Source: Cryptomeria japonica
Lineage: Eukaryota; Streptophyta; Pinopsida; Cupressales; Cupressaceae
Direction: 5' to 3'
Assembly (NCBI RefSeq): GCF_030272615.1
Contig: NC_081408.1
Coordinates: 62,368,614 to 62,432,613 of the forward strand
DNA length: 64,000 bases
The notes under the pieces were generated by a model that saw only the letters and a program-made list of their open reading frames with translations, had not been told where the DNA came from and made no database searches. Made by a program: the position numbers and the translations under genes. Below, piece by piece: positions 46,289 through 57,226 of the stretch (within the stretch, counting starts at the first letter, position 1; every line of letters starts with the position of its first letter).

Positions 46289-46498
46289 TCACGAGGATGC
46301 TTCTTCATGAATGATCTGGTGTTTTTTCCTCCTTGCATTACGCTTATTTTCTTTTTTGAATGATTTATAATTCACAAAGACTGGTTCCAATATAATAGAG
46401 TCGCCATCCACAAGAATATGGGAATTATGAAAACAAGCTTTAGAATAATATGCAAGAATTCCACAAACACAATGATTTTCCTTACAAATTAAGCACAA
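46289..46498 (-). CDS. Small Cys-rich ORF between PBS and gag, uncertain
   Basis: 69 codons start 22 bases after the PBS, in a different frame from gag. The N-terminus MCLICKENHCVCG has four Cys and one His in 12 residues, and the C-terminus is basic (KKENKRNARRKKH). It could be a zinc-binding peptide, a remnant of an exon fused to gag, or chance. No other copy is in the window to test conservation. Confidence 0.35.
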   Translation of the reverse strand: MCLICKENHCVCGILAYYSKACFHNSHILVDGDSIILEPVFVNYKSFKKENKRNARRKKHQIIHEEASS

Positions 46499-46519
46499 AT
46501 CTGCATCTGGATCCTTAAT

Positions 46520-46543
46520 GTGACTCTCCCCAACAGAGTCGCC
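46520..46543 (-). other. Giant-element primer-binding site
   Basis: On the minus strand, TGGCGACTCTGTTGGGGA begins five bases after the 5' LTR. This string is of the type found after the 5' LTR in several plant Gypsy groups. It confirms transcription direction and the LTR border at 46549. Confidence 0.8.
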
Positions 46544-47465
46544 ACTTTTGTTATCTTCAAAATCAGACTCACTTCAACATCCTTATAATAAAATGACTAA
46601 ACTCTATACAAAAGAGATATTAAAGGGAAGGAAACTCTTAGGACAACATATGACAAGGTTTGATTTGACCTTCTACACTTTGGACCTACTCAGAGTCCAG
46701 GCAGGTATACCTTTGTGAACTAAATTCACACTTTCAAAAGATAAATCCACAACAAACCAGTCCAGAAAACCAGTGGATCTAATCACCTTGAAACTAATTG
46801 AAACAAAGAAATGAAAATTATACTCATATTCAGTATTTTGACCTACAAAACATGTAATAGACAACTTCGATCTATACTAGTGCCTTATCCAAGATCACAG
46901 GGTCATCTAAATTCAAACAATACTCCCCAAACAAAATATCTTTACACATCCCATTGGCTCGGCTTTTGTTAATCCTTATATATGCTTGACACACATAAGA
47001 ATTTATGCATACCAAATTAAACTATGCTCATCAAGATTCAAAGTATCCTATAGAGAATTTACTAGTAGAAGTGATCCTTGCATATTTAATTTCCCTCCTA
47101 AAGAGAAAAGCTAGCAAATACATCTACTGAAAGTTGCCTTACAACCCTATTCAAACAAAATAACCCTGGATTATTCAGAATGAAATAGTAAACAATTGCA
47201 AACACATTTGAAAATGACACAAAGTTTTAACTCAAAGCCGATGGTCTGTATATTGATACATTCTTCAAGAAAGTATTACAAAAACTTTTGAATATTCTCC
47301 ATTAAACTTAGAAAAGCTCAAATATAAATTTCTGCAGCGTTTTCTTACAATTCTTTGCAATACTTTTTTTTATTAGTCCTAGTATCCATCTATAACAATA
47401 TGGATGCACATAGATTTGGACTTTCCTAGGAGAATTTGTTACAATCATTTCTTTTCTAGAAGAAG

Positions 47466-50400
47466 TTACAAAACCTTTTACAAAAATAGTTGCAAGTCCT
47501 TTTCGACCTTTGCAGCTTCTTCTACTTGTTGTCTGGTTGCAACCTCTTCTAACTGTTCAGGAGTGCCCTCTAACTCCTCTACATCCTAGATGGCATATTT
47601 TCTTGTCCATTCATTGTACACATCATTAGTTGGCCATGTAAAATTAATCACTTTTGCCTTAGCCTTGGTCAACCTTTTCCAGGAATTTCTCATCTTGTTG
47701 ACTTCTGAATTGAGAAAACCATAATGAGATTTGATTTTCTCTATCTCTTGAATTGTCACAACAAAGAAGGAAGCATCATCTAAATCAACAATTCCTTTTA
47801 TTCTGGCTGACAGTTTGGCCTCTAATTCCTTAAGCCACACTTGTTTGTCTTTCAGTTGATTTGGGCTGACAAAAACTCCTGGGAGCAATTCAAAAACCTG
47901 ATCAGCATACTCTTTTTTGTACAAGTTGATTTTCCTGTCAGCATTGTCCACCCCTTCTGCCAATTTTACTAGATCCTTGGTGGTATCACAAGTGGATTTG
48001 AGGATAGGATCGACCCATTCTTCATCATAAGATGCACAAATAACCTCCAAGTCCTGCTCTCGAGGCTTCCACTTGTCAAAAATAGGTGTCAAAATGACCT
48101 TATCTCCATTAAGCTCATTCCACATATCCAAAATATTTCTTATATTGTTATATAGCAGTGAGGCACTCATTGTATCTGCAAAACTTGAAATAGTAGCCCT
48201 TACTCTTTCCTCATATTTCTTTGCATACAAGGCCTAAGCCTGTTTCAATTTCTCTAACTCTTGAGGAGTGATCTCAATCATTTGGGAGCTAGAAGGTGCT
48301 AGAGATGGTGGGAACTCAATGATGGGGCTGCTAGGTGGAGGTCGTGCAGGAGAAAAGGAGATCATCAGTGTTGAAGACTCACCTTGATGGTATTGTCCTG
48401 TCAACTGGCTCTGCAACTTAGCAATGATTCTATCCTTACCTCTTACCTCCTCCTTAGCACTATTATAAGCCTTCAAAATTGTCTCCAACTTGACTTGGAG
48501 GTCTACCTTTTCCTTAGCTTTCTTTTCTCTGACTGTAACACTAAATTTTGTAGTTTCAAGCACAGTGCTAATAGCTTCTACCACCCCTGTGTTGTGCACT
48601 CTCTTCACTATCATTTGACCAAGGTAGCTTGACCCTGCGGTATCTTTACTTCTCTTATTCTCATCTCTCTTGAGAGACCACATAACAAGTGCAACATTAT
48701 CTTTGCTGAAAGTAATTCCCTCCATGGGCTTGGTTTCTTTAATCACTACCTCCAGTACCAGGGCATCTGCTATATCCCACTCAGGGAGAATAAGTACTCC
48801 AGCTTGTGCCACCATATCTCTTCCTTGCTTAGGAGTGATGGACTTAAATTCATCCATCATTTGTTGCTTTATTTCCTCCTCCACTAGAGCTAGATCTTTG
48901 TGAGACTGCTCACCTTTTCTCTTCTCATATCTTGCATTGTATTTGTCTATATTTTGCTTCCATACAAACTGCATAAATGCTCCTGATGTAACAAAATTGT
49001 TGTTAGCCAAGAAGCCATCATTGGCCTACTTGATCTCAAGATCCCACTCTGAGCCCTTGAACTCATTGGTAGTGATGTTCATCTCAGCAGCAAGGGGCTC
49101 TTCTGGCATTCCCTCTTCTACTTCATCATAAGTGTAGGCTATTTCTCCTAAACTACCTAACTATATCATCTGCTCATCTGTTACCTTTTCATCTCCTATG
49201 TGAATAGGGGATTGGGATGAAGAGTACTAGGGTGTATCAGATTGTACTTCTTTTCCTACTCTCTTCTTCTTTGGACTCTCTTGGATGTCAATGACATCTT
49301 GTATCTTCCTCTTTCCTTTGGAGGTAGAGGGTTCCCCTATTGTAGGCATCAACACACTATAACTAGATTTCTTGTGCAATGTATAATCACCAGGAGGGAT
49401 TGCTCTAGTGGAGGTAGACCTACTTAGAATCTTTCTTTCATTTTTAGGGTTGCTTTTAATCACAACCTCCCTCTTTTCATTCAGAGTCTGCATCACATCC
49501 TCAAAGCAAATAATTAGGAACTTTATTTTCTCCTCAAAAGGGAAAAAGCTAGACAATGGGTCATAGCTGGCATGAAACTAATGTACAAAATCTAAGGCTT
49601 TCTTATAAGCCACCCATTTTTCCTTCCTCAGCTCCTTCTCATCTAAATCAAACTCATTACTAATGAGGTTCTCAGGAAACTAAAATTGATGGGGTCTACA
49701 TTTGCACACTATTCTCTTTCTAAACATGCCATTGAAGAAGTCTTCTGGTCCACCACACCTGGGTATTGTAGTTGATAAATGATAAGGTTTGAGAAAGTCT
49801 TCAAAATAATTCCAACCTCCCTCAGTTATTATAAATTGATAGGCTATAGTAACCGTAGGGAAAATAGTCCCTTTACCCCTGCCTATCAGCTCTGCCTCTT
49901 GTACACTACCAATCTATTTGAGGACTTCTGCAATTCCCACTTTGAGAGGGCCTTGATAGGGCAACAAGAATGGAGTGCCTCTGAAACCAAAAACTCTGAA
50001 CATTGTGGATATAGCATATAGGTAAATATCACCCCAATTATGAACAATCTTTATACTTTCTGCAAATTCTTTTGGTCTGATAAATTCAAAAAGAACCATG
50101 GGGATTCTTGGGTTTTCTGAGCAAAGGAAAGTCCTAATCTTTGATGCAAAATATTTATCAAATTTTAAGAAACTGGCATCATCTCTGTCCCATGACAACA
50201 CAGTACTCCATAGTTGCACTAGCATCTTTTCTCCCTCTTTCTCTTTTATGAGGTCTAGTCCACTAGCAAAGTAATCACCACCTTTGAACAAAAATAGATG
50301 CATGAGGACTGAATACCATCTGAAGGGCCTATCCACCTTCCTAATTTTTATTCCTATCAACCCTCCATGGATAGCATCAGTAATTAAAGAAGCACAATCA

Positions 50401-51097
50401 AATGTTACTGCAAGAGAAGGATTCAAAATCTGAGCAATCATTAGGAAGTAGTGATTGGGCATATTTGCCTCAACATCCTCTCCTAAAATCTGGCAAAGTG
50501 ACCAATACATTCCCTTAGCCCTAAGGGTAAAAGAGTCAATGAGAAGGGCTCTTTAGTGTTGGGTCCTACAACTGTCAACCCACCTATCTTCACAAAAAAT
50601 TCCTTAAGAGGCCCATTTCTAAGGTGGTTCCTTTATGCATTGTATATTTGAGCTAATGAATTGAAGTTAATGAGTTCTAGAAAATGGGTAAACTCATTAA
50701 GCCCAAAAGCACTTCTGAATTCCTCATTATTGATTTCAATAAGGGCTTTCCCATTTATGTCCCTAATTTGAGTCAATAGATCCATGTCCATGAATACTCC
50801 TGGAACTACCAACTTCCCTACATTTAACTCCCAAGTGATATTCTGAGGGGCTGGAGAATTTCTCATTCTGAATCCAACTTTGAATAACCCCAACCCAGAC
50901 AACCCAACCTGTGGATATCTCAACCAATTACCTTTATCATACAACTCTTCTCATATCTTCAAGCGAGGAGCTCTAGGCACTAATTCTTTCACTTTTGATG
51001 CCTGATTAGTTGACAATGTCAACTGCTCAAGAAAATCATCACAAATGGCCCTCTCCCGATAATTAACTTTCCTAGAAAATTCTCTCTTAGGTGCCAT
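47466..51097 (-). pseudogene. LTR-encoded ORF, 5' LTR copy, unknown function
   Basis: Same ORF as 33556-37221. The span is 3,632 bases, exactly 34 less than the other copy, explained by the 33-bp in-frame deletion and a 1-bp frameshift. The region 48234-49010 (258 codons) and 47586-48230 (214 codons) are open. Several stops of the 3' LTR copy are Gln codons here, and the reverse also occurs (for example 47586). So the ancestral element had a much more open frame. In an active element this copy would be the first ORF downstream of the LTR promoter, before gag-pol. Confidence 0.8.
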
Positions 51098-53250
51098 TTT
51101 GAAATATGCAAGCAATTAAACTATTACCCCAACTAGTTCTGCAACAAATCAAGACCTTAATTAAAACACCACAAAGAAATTGCCACACAAGAGTACACGA
51201 AAACTCATTTTTAGCTCGAAGGAATCCACTGTGCAACTAAATTGACTTGCTCTGTATTTGAAGAAAATAGCTCTATATCTACTCTTTTGCAACAATTCTT
51301 TTGAATGATACCTTTACTCAATCGACAGGAGATCATGTATAGTACCCAGGCTCTTAACTATGACATTGATACTGCATACTTCAACTGTCCCTTTAGAATT
51401 GAATTTCTGAGAGAATTCAAATTTTTCACTCCAACGGGTCACAACATTCCTTCACATTCTTTCCCTTCACTCTTTCACTATTTTGCGAAGCATAACCTTT
51501 GGACAATTTTGTTAAACGAAATCATGCCAACTGTCCAATCAAAATAAACTTGATCAGCCTTTACACTGACTTAACAGTCTTGCCTTCGCGCTGGGCCCCA
51601 CCTCCTTTTTGCCATTTCATAGGCTTTATCCTTTGAGCACTTCTCCTTCGCGAAGCCACACCAGATGTTAGATGAAACTCTAACTGCTCGACATTTAACT
51701 CTTACCGAAACTATCGATATCTTCATTAACCGTGCCTTTACCTTGACTGCTAGCAGTCTTTCGCTATTTTGCAAAGCTTAAACAACTTTCAACTTCAGGC
51801 CACGAAACAACATGAAGCATTGGATCAGATCAGAGATGACTATCCTTCAAGGGAAACCTTCACACTTGCTTTACTTATGCCGCCTTTTCAATGGTTACTG
51901 GCTACCATGTGGCAATCAACCATTAGCTTTAGAAAACCATTCAAGCCTAGTTCAACGTCAGCCACGTGTCTCTCCCTTTTACCACCGGTTACACCTTAGC
52001 AGGCCCTCAACTTCTTCTGAAACCACATGTCCATGTACATGTCACCATCTAGCTTGACACTTGGATACCCTCTCTTCTTTTCACTATTTCACAAAGCATA
52101 TCCTTCAGTTGGTTCACAACCACGAAATAACGCCAACCGTTGGATCAAAATGAAGTTGATCCTACTTTAACCTCATGCTTTATCTGTCTTTGGGAATGAA
52201 AAACCTTTTTGCTATTTCGCAAGGCATAAAACATGAGCATTTTACCTTTGCAAATTCATGCATGCTGTTAGATTATTTTTGACTTGCCGTATGCTTAACA
52301 ATCTTAACTGAATTTGGTAGACGTGGGCACTTTGACTCAGCTTCAAACACTTGGCATCTAGTCACTTCCAAAGCTGACATGTCAGTCTTTCATTTGATGA
52401 GAGAAAACACTAGGTCCACCACATCCTTGCCACCTATATTTATTTTCCTTTATTATCCCATGGCATGACTCACCTCTGGGACCCACCTTTTAACCCTTAG
52501 ACCCACCCTACTAACTATTGTGGCCTCTACCATGTGCCACCATCTACTCACCCTCTTGACCAGCTGGATCATCTACTTGGAGTGCCATGTCATTTCACCA
52601 CTTCATGAAAGCTAACTGTCGAGCATCTTCATCTTGCAAAATAGCACAAGCCATCAGATCAGATTGGACTTGATCACCTTTTAGTCACTTAGAAAATCTT
52701 CTCATGCAGGGTCCCACCAGATGCTTTCACCATTTCATGAAAGGTGTTTCACTTGCAAGTTCAGGCTGTGAAATAATGCCAGCCATTGGATCTTGGATGA
52801 GATGAAGCCATTTTAAACCTAGCCAAATGCACCATTAGAATGCATTTCCTTTCTGCCATTTCACAAGTCTTAAACCATGCACAACTTTGCCTAACAAAAT
52901 AGTGAAAACCATAGATCCGCCTGAGAACTGCACACAACTTACTGGGCCCAACAACATTAAGAAGAAAGACATAAGGCATAAATTTTTCAATTAATTCGAC
53001 AACCACCTAAGCAAATGACAAGGGGGGGACACCTCCCATGACCCCAAGACCCATTACTCAAGTGGATAAAGTAATGAAGAAATAGAAACCAAAGGGTTTT
53101 TTGATAAAACATTGAACAATTTAAAAGTAAGACCCTAAACCCCTAGGATCTAACACAGAGCTGAAGCAATTGATAGTGTGTCTAATTCAAAATTTCAAAA
53201 ACTTAGCTGATTATGGGAAAGCAAAACCCATTTTTTTAATAGTGATAATA
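51098..53250 (-). promoter_or_regulatory. Putative U3 of the giant 5' LTR
   Basis: No gene is seen. It has the same degenerate modules as 37240-39340: GAAGC/CAAAGC phrases followed by (A/C)CGTTGGATCA, for example near 51830, 52138 and 52785. This copy would drive transcription of the element. Confidence 0.5.
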
Positions 53251-54349
53251 GCAGCAACAATGGACTTTCAACAAATCAAATCTTTCAACAGACTCAGACA
53301 ATATTACGGTTCAGTGCGATCTATCCTTTTTGTGAAAGTAAACATTGTGACGACAATCAAATAGACTTATATAAGTGACAAGAGACACTAAACTTGAGGA
53401 GTACAGTGAATGTTGGTGTCGAGTCTTCGTTTTATTTTGATTTTTATCTTTTGGTGACATATCTTTTATCTTTTTCAGGATGTCTTTGACTAGAGATTCT
53501 ATCTCTAGAATGTCTTTGACTAGAAAGGCGAGGATGAAGTATCGTCACCTATTTTTCTTTTGCTGTTTGCGGATTGTCTCTTAGTAATGCTATGACTTGT
53601 CCAAGGATATGAGGACATTGTGAATCTAGTATGAACTAGGGCATTCCTTGTTTGTGACTATCTTATCTCCATGCAAATAGGTACAATGACTTTATGGGTC
53701 GAACATATGCCTAGATTGTCATAACCTACTTGCCATAATAAAACTCAATGATGATAACGCACAAGAAGCTCTTTCACTTCCATATCTTCTATCTTCCATA
53801 CCCCTTTCTTGATTGACTTCCATCATCCTTCTTGAGTCTATGTAGCCTGCTATCACATGACTGAGTATAATGACACACCAAAAATATTTGGATTTCATGT
53901 AGTTGCACCTGCATTACTACATATTAAGCATTTCATACATACATATAGATGTCAAATTGCATCACATCCTGCACACAACACATGGTAGCAATCTTACATT
54001 TTCATCATGTAAATAGTCATTTGCATTATCATATTCATCTGCATTTCATACATTCACATTTGCATATGCATAACACATAAAACATAAAAGAACAAAAAAA
54101 TATTGCATTTCATTATGTATATATTTGCATCCATATCATAACCATCACATAAAAACATACATCATGAAACATACATCACATTGGTATACATGCATATAGC
54201 TTCCGCAAAGATGAATCATCTCATATATATATCAAAATCATAAGTGTCATGATACAATGATGTCAAAATCATATGGCTACAATCACCCGAAGGTGTCTAC
54301 ATCATCATACAAAATGATACAAAACTGATACATAGGGAGCCCTCTAAGG
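53251..54349 (+). other. Tat-1 3' UTR, second part
   Basis: This resumes the Tat-1 3' region after the giant element; the first five bases are the target duplication. The word ATGTCTTTGACTAGA occurs twice (near 53482 and 53510). 53880-54200 is rich in CATTTGCAT and CATACAT words. I see no gene. The end of the antisense PMD ORF lies at 54350. Confidence 0.6.
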
Positions 54350-56225
54350 CTATGATGAACCCCCTCCCTCGGAGCCGCCTAGGCTTGATGGAGTCTGAGC
54401 CCTAGAAGGACCCATCCCAAGATCATCTCTCCTATCCCCTCTATCTAGTGGTGGTGTAAGACCCATGACCCCACCGCTAGATGCCTGTCTCCGATCTCTC
54501 CCTCCAGTGGTCATCATAGTCCATGATGGTCTCCAGAAGCTCCTAGCCAGCTGCTCTGGTGGCACATCTCCATAGTATAGGTCTCTCTAGTAGCCTATCT
54601 CCTCCCCGGCTTGAAGAACATAAGCATAACTAGCTCTTGTGTCCTCTGGGACTTGCCTCCCTACCCTTAGTGCTGTCTCAGCCTCAGTATAGCGCTAGAT
54701 AGCCTGATCTCTCTCTCGCTTAGTGTCCCTAAGCTGTCTCCTGAGTTGATCCCTCTCCCGCTCAAGATCCTAGATCTCATCTGCCTATCCCTAGAAGATC
54801 TCCCTCAACTCCAGTAGCTCATCCACCTCCTCCTCGCCCCCTATACCTATGGCTGCTCCTGTGGTTGCCTCTGCCCCTATCCTCATCATTGTACCTATCC
54901 CAACACCTATCTGGGACCCTGTGCTGCCAACACCTGTAATAGCAATCCACCTCTACCTCTCACCACCCAAGCCTATCTCTCCTCTCCACCCTCTCTCTAT
55001 GGAGCCACTCTTGTCTCTTCTAGCACACCCCGCCTCCTCCATCTGCCTCTACCTTTGCCATCTCCATCTATCAGCTCCCCTGGGTCTGTCAACCATGGAA
55101 ATGGATGCTTAGCCCAGTATGCAATATACTCTACATCCATCCCCACATCCTCTATCTCTGGCCACATATCCCAAGGCAAGGGAGTCATCTCTACTAGCTG
55201 CATCACTGCCTGATCATATGATAGCAATGGCTCGAAGTGTGCTTGATCTCTCACTGTCCAAGCGTAAATCCCAAGACCCCATGGCATCTGCTAAATCCTG
55301 CCAAACTGCTTGCCCACTCTATCAACCAACTACCTCTCCAGTACATAGGGCATCCATCTAATCAGATACCTACTCCTAAAAGTATATGGCAGCACAACTG
55401 CATCATGCTCCCACTCCTCACACTCTCGGTATGGCCTCCATACCACAGTGTCAATCTTAGCATCGATGACCCGACACTAGTACTCTAACCTACCAATCCA
55501 TGGTTGTGATGTAATCATATCATACAAATGAACAAAACTGTGTCCATGGCCCATGCCTTTGAAATGAATCAGTCATGTCACTGGCAAATGCTCATAAGTC
55601 CACACTTGTAACAATGTCACTCCATAGCCCAATCCTATGGATCCATAGTATACAAACTGATGGAGCTCATAATACAAATGAGCCAACATGCATGGTCCCC
55701 AGACATATCTGGTATGTTGTGTCACCAGTGTCTCCAATGTACTCCCCTAGCCCACAACCAATCCTTGTGTTGTCCTATTCGAACACAGGAACCCACTGAT
55801 CACTCCTCCTAGCACCGCTGGTAGGGCCAATCCTATCACTATCATGGTATCATAGGCAACATGTCCTGCCCTCATCTCCAGTCTTGGATCCTGAAACTCT
55901 CATCTCAGTGCATCCCTATCTCTATCTCAATCATAGGGAATCAATTGCCCATCGACCGATATGCTCAGAATCCTGTATACATCCTCTAAGGTGATTGTCA
56001 TCTCACCCATCGACAAATAGAATGTGCATGTCTCAGAGTGCCATCTCTCAGCTAAAGTAGTTAGCAACCCCATATTCACCCAAAATTCGGGCACATATAG
56101 AATGAATCACAAACTCATAACCTCAATCGCAGCTCTCTCCTCAAATGTCAGCTCTGGTCGTAACCTCTGAGTCGATGGGAATCTCTCTCGTGACTCCAAC
56201 ATAGGTAGGTACTCCAGAAGTCAAG
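54350..56225 (-). pseudogene. Plant mobile domain (PMD) ORF, antisense to Tat-1
   Basis: Minus strand. The domain opens with FWVNMGLLTTLAERWHSETC, followed by TFYLSMGEMTITLEDVYRIL and SVDGQLIPYD (about 56090-55930), the hallmark of PMD proteins (MAIN/MAIL1-like and transposon-borne forms). WGPCMLAHLYYELHQF, YLIRWMPYVLERQL and MPWGLGIYAWTVRDQAHFEPLLSYDQAV follow. After 54997 the frame changes and a helical part (DLERERDQLRRQLRDTKRERD) leads to a Gly/Ser-rich end and TAG at 54350. At least eight stops make it a pseudogene. PMDs have been reported in plant transposons and Gypsy elements. Its role here is unknown. Confidence 0.85.
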
Positions 56226-56249
56226 CAAATCAACTGTGTTAGTTAAAGT

Positions 56250-56525
56250 GGCATTCACTATTCATCACAAAATGCTGCTTATTATCCTAAGTGCTTATGA
56301 TACTCTATCAAAGTGACACTCATTGTTCATCACAAAGTGTTGTTTATCCTAGTGGTACTCACTGTTCATCACAAAGTACTACGTGTTTTTTGCACTCACT
56401 ATTCATCACAAAGTGCTACTCATAATTGCACTCCCTATTCATCACAAAGTGCTGCCTATATTTGTACTTCCTAATCATCACAAAGTACTCTACCTTTGTA
56501 CTCCCTATTCATCACAAAGTTCCTT
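56250..56525 (-). repeat. ~36-bp minisatellite upstream of the PMD domain
   Basis: TTCATCACAAAGT or a one-base variant recurs at 56261, 56326, 56365, 56402, 56438, 56474 (as ATCATCACAAAGT) and 56508, mostly 34-39 bp apart. It lies between the PMD exon 1 and the PMD domain, so probably within an intron. Confidence 0.8.
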
Positions 56526-56540
56526 GATCTATTTTATCCT

Positions 56541-56710
56541 AGGGCCTCTACTTGAGTGTATCCTCTTGAATAGTTTCCTAATTGGCAACATATGTTCTAT
56601 CACAAAATTGTCAATCCTAACCCTATTTGCTATCCCAGTCTTCTCTAGAGGACCTACTTGAGTGTATCCTCTTAGTAGCTTATCCAATCGACAGCGTATG
56701 TTCATCACAG
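56541..56710 (-). repeat. Two ~108-bp direct repeats in the PMD 5' region
   Basis: ACTTGAGTGTATCCTCTT occurs near 56553 and 56659. Each is followed by a diverged TCCAAT/CTAATTG..CA(A)CAT(A)TGTTC and a CACAAAATTGTC/CACAGAACTGTC segment. Spacing is about 106-108 bp. Confidence 0.75.
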
Positions 56711-57005
56711 AACTGTCGATTTGACCTAGAAGACACAAACGTGCCTTCATGACATAAACACGCTTACATATTGCACAAACATGCCTGCTCTGCACAGACA
56801 TGCCTGAAATACATAGACGTGCCTCTGCTTTGCACAAACATGCTTGCTCTACATAGATGTACCCACATAGCACAAATGCACCTGCACAACACAAACGTGC
56901 TCACATTTGACATAGATGCCTTTTCATTCATAGACGTGTCTGCCACAAACACAGATGTGCCTAGCTAACATAGACACACCTGGCACCAGCATAGATGCGT
57001 CTCAG
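56710..57005 (-). repeat. ~20-bp degenerate minisatellite (14 units) in the PMD 5' region
   Basis: On the minus strand about 14 units of 18-22 bp share a GGCA(C/T)(A/G)T(C/T)T(A/G)TGT core followed by a variable part often ending GCA. The same repeat type lies in the leaders of Tat-1 (13128-13290, 23885-24025) and LARD-1 (14858-14960) and begins again at 63970 at the right edge. Confidence 0.78.
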
Positions 57006-57099
57006 CAATTTTTGACCTTGTTTGACATATTATAAAAAGCATTTATTGCACTACCTAGCATGCATTAATGACAATATTTATTGCAACAAAGTACAAGGG

Positions 57100-57173
57100 G
57101 GTTTTGTGGTACTTATTGCATCTGCTGGCCTCTAAAATCGGCAAATGCGATCAAATCTATGCACCAATGCCAT
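57100..57173 (-). pseudogene. PMD exon 1, Tat-1 copy, donor site lost
   Basis: ATG 57173 (minus) opens MALVHRFDRICRF, then a TAG, then RPADA. The Tat-2 copy at 63791 has the same start without that stop. The position matching the Tat-2 splice donor reads ATAAGT instead of GTRAGT. Its promoter side is cut off 53 bases upstream by Copia-4. Confidence 0.6.
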
Positions 57174-57221
57174 CACTACTAACTATTTCTACTCTATTCT
57201 CTCTCTGCGCTCTAATCTTTT

Positions 57222-57226
57222 GGATG
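57222..57226 (+). other. Probable Copia-4 target-site half (GGATG)
   Basis: Five bases before the Copia-4 LTR. The partner lies outside the window. Tat-2 has GGATGTGTGGATGAC (in reverse, 63719-63733) at the equivalent place. Confidence 0.4.

Larger units (their letters stand above)
32642..53250 (-). mobile_element. Giant-LTR Ty3/Gypsy retrotransposon with an ORF inside each LTR
   Basis: 20,609 bp on the minus strand. Right LTR (5') 46549-53250, interior 39341-46548, left LTR (3') 32642-39340. The PBS abuts the 5' LTR and a perfect 5-bp duplication flanks the element. The interior codes for gag, protease, an archaeal-type RNase H, reverse transcriptase, Gypsy RNase H and integrase. Both LTRs carry a ~1,200-codon ORF in the same direction as gag-pol. 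The LTRs are roughly 95 % identical by eye in the parts I compared. No clear polypurine tract is visible next to the 3' LTR (39341 onward). Confidence 0.93.
46549..53250 (-). repeat. Giant 5' LTR (6,702 bp)
   Basis: Left end TGTTATC; right end GATAATA, where the 3' LTR has GATAACA, so the outer dinucleotide is changed here. Followed by GCAGC (53251-53255). Compared with the 3' LTR it has a 33-bp deletion (near 50770), a 1-bp deletion (near 50530) and many substitutions. Confidence 0.93.
12138..57226 (+). mobile_element. Tat-1, Ty3/Gypsy element (Tat-like) with three nested insertions
   Basis: Parts in order: 5' LTR 12138-12915, leader 12916-13522 and 22918-24509, gag-protease-G-patch-RT-RNase H-archaeal RNase H-integrase 24510-31961, 3' UTR 31962-32641 and 53251-54349, antisense PMD ORF 54350-57173. 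The 3' LTR is not in the window; Copia-4 interrupts the element at 57226. The order RT-RNH-aRNH-IN and the pre-RT and integrase C-terminal motifs are those of the plant Tat lineage. No chromodomain is seen. Confidence 0.87.

Noticed and set aside
32642-53250. The two 6.7-kb repeats as a segmental duplication
   Set aside because: A 5-bp target duplication flanks the outer ends, the PBS abuts the inner end of the right copy, and gag-pol lies between them in the fitting orientation, so they are LTRs.
54849-55488. Plus-strand ORFs (80-87 codons, Pro-rich)
   Set aside because: They are shadows of the PMD ORF on the minus strand, which has recognisable domain motifs.
56250-57005. CRISPR-like array (regular short repeats)
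   Set aside because: Repeats are contiguous and degenerate without unique spacers, and the DNA is plant retrotransposon sequence.
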